A stretch of 14,807 bases of DNA, taken from positions 1-14,807 of the forward strand of contig JAULZV010000024.1 in NCBI GenBank assembly GCA_032117135.1, given 5' to 3'. Source of the stretch: JAULZV01 sp032117135 (GTDB taxonomy: Bacteria; Patescibacteriota; Minisyncoccia; Phycocordibacterales; JAACPR01). Position numbers and translations under genes: made by a program. The notes below the pieces were generated by a model that was not told the DNA's origin, did not search any database, and saw nothing but the letters and a program-made list of their open reading frames with translations. Positions 14,740 through 14,807 of the stretch are shown here, one piece after another; within the stretch, counting starts at the first letter, position 1; every line of letters begins with the position of its first letter.

Positions 14740-14807
14740 ATGAAAATTCTAATCGAACAATCGGGCGTTTTTTGGTTTATCTTTTTTGCCTTGCCATTGT
14801 ATGTACT
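14740..14807 (+). CDS. Start of a probable membrane protein, cut by the window end
   Basis: An ATG at 14740 opens 22 codons that remain open to the window edge, encoding MKILIEQSGVFWFIFFALPL and onward. A short charged start followed by a strongly hydrophobic stretch suggests a first membrane helix. No Shine-Dalgarno is visible. Too little is present to name it. Confidence 0.4.
   Translation, partial: MKILIEQSGVFWFIFFALPLYV

Noticed and set aside
1..14807. DGR reverse transcriptase or template repeat inside the window
   Set aside because: No frame shows the reverse-transcriptase YxDD region and I see no second copy of 104-240; both would have to be outside the window.

Overview
The window looks like a chromosomal piece of a Candidate Phyla Radiation bacterium (Patescibacteria, most likely the Parcubacteria side). 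This is inferred from gene content and style: compact AT-rich genes, almost no Shine-Dalgarno sequences, a LemA-HtpX pair, a SecG gene followed by a membrane-anchored family 5 solute-binding protein with no permease beside it, an RNase J with a basic N-terminal tail, and an ATPase ending in a domain typical of CPR diversity-generating-retroelement (DGR) target proteins. UGA is used as a normal stop, so there is no sign of the recoded Gracilibacteria/Absconditabacteria code.

Left part (1-5365, all minus strand). Read in transcription order from the right, this cassette has four genes: a small sigma-factor-like protein with no region 4 (4641-5321), a large protein joining an N-terminal HExxH zincin-like domain to a C-terminal von Willebrand A (MIDAS) domain (2482-4593), an unrecognised 136-residue protein (2055-2465), and a MoxR-type AAA+ ATPase (77-2050). 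The last 50 or so residues of the ATPase are encoded by a GC-rich, adenine-poor stretch that looks like a DGR variable region. A hairpin with a T tract follows its stop codon. MoxR ATPase plus vWA protein is an established chaperone-like pair. Here it appears to be fused to a hypervariable recognition tail and accompanied by a protease-like domain and a possible dedicated regulator. This is the most unusual system in the window. The reverse transcriptase and template repeat predicted by the hypothesis would have to lie outside the window, for example left of position 1.

Middle part (5335-10030, minus strand). groES-groEL has a sigma-70-type promoter and a strong terminator. Next come a membrane-anchored GerMN-like extracytoplasmic protein and then lemA-htpX. 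A tRNA-Ser(GGA) starts 12 bases after htpX, and a perfect 14-bp-stem terminator follows the tRNA. These are envelope quality control and protein folding functions.

Right part (10065-14807, plus strand). A DoxX-like four-helix membrane protein is flanked by two 86-bp GC-rich elements in opposite orientation (81 of 86 positions identical). Then come secG, a membrane-anchored extracellular solute-binding protein six bases after it, RNase J with a hairpin downstream, and the first codons of a gene that runs off the right end.

Several promoters are extended -10 (TGnTATAAT-like) boxes sitting only 6-8 bases before the ATG, which suggests leaderless mRNAs. No rRNA, CRISPR array, transposase or reverse transcriptase was seen. 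The two non-coding gaps around the DoxX-like gene hold the 86-bp repeats and promoters. No gene-free stretch exceeds 300 bases.
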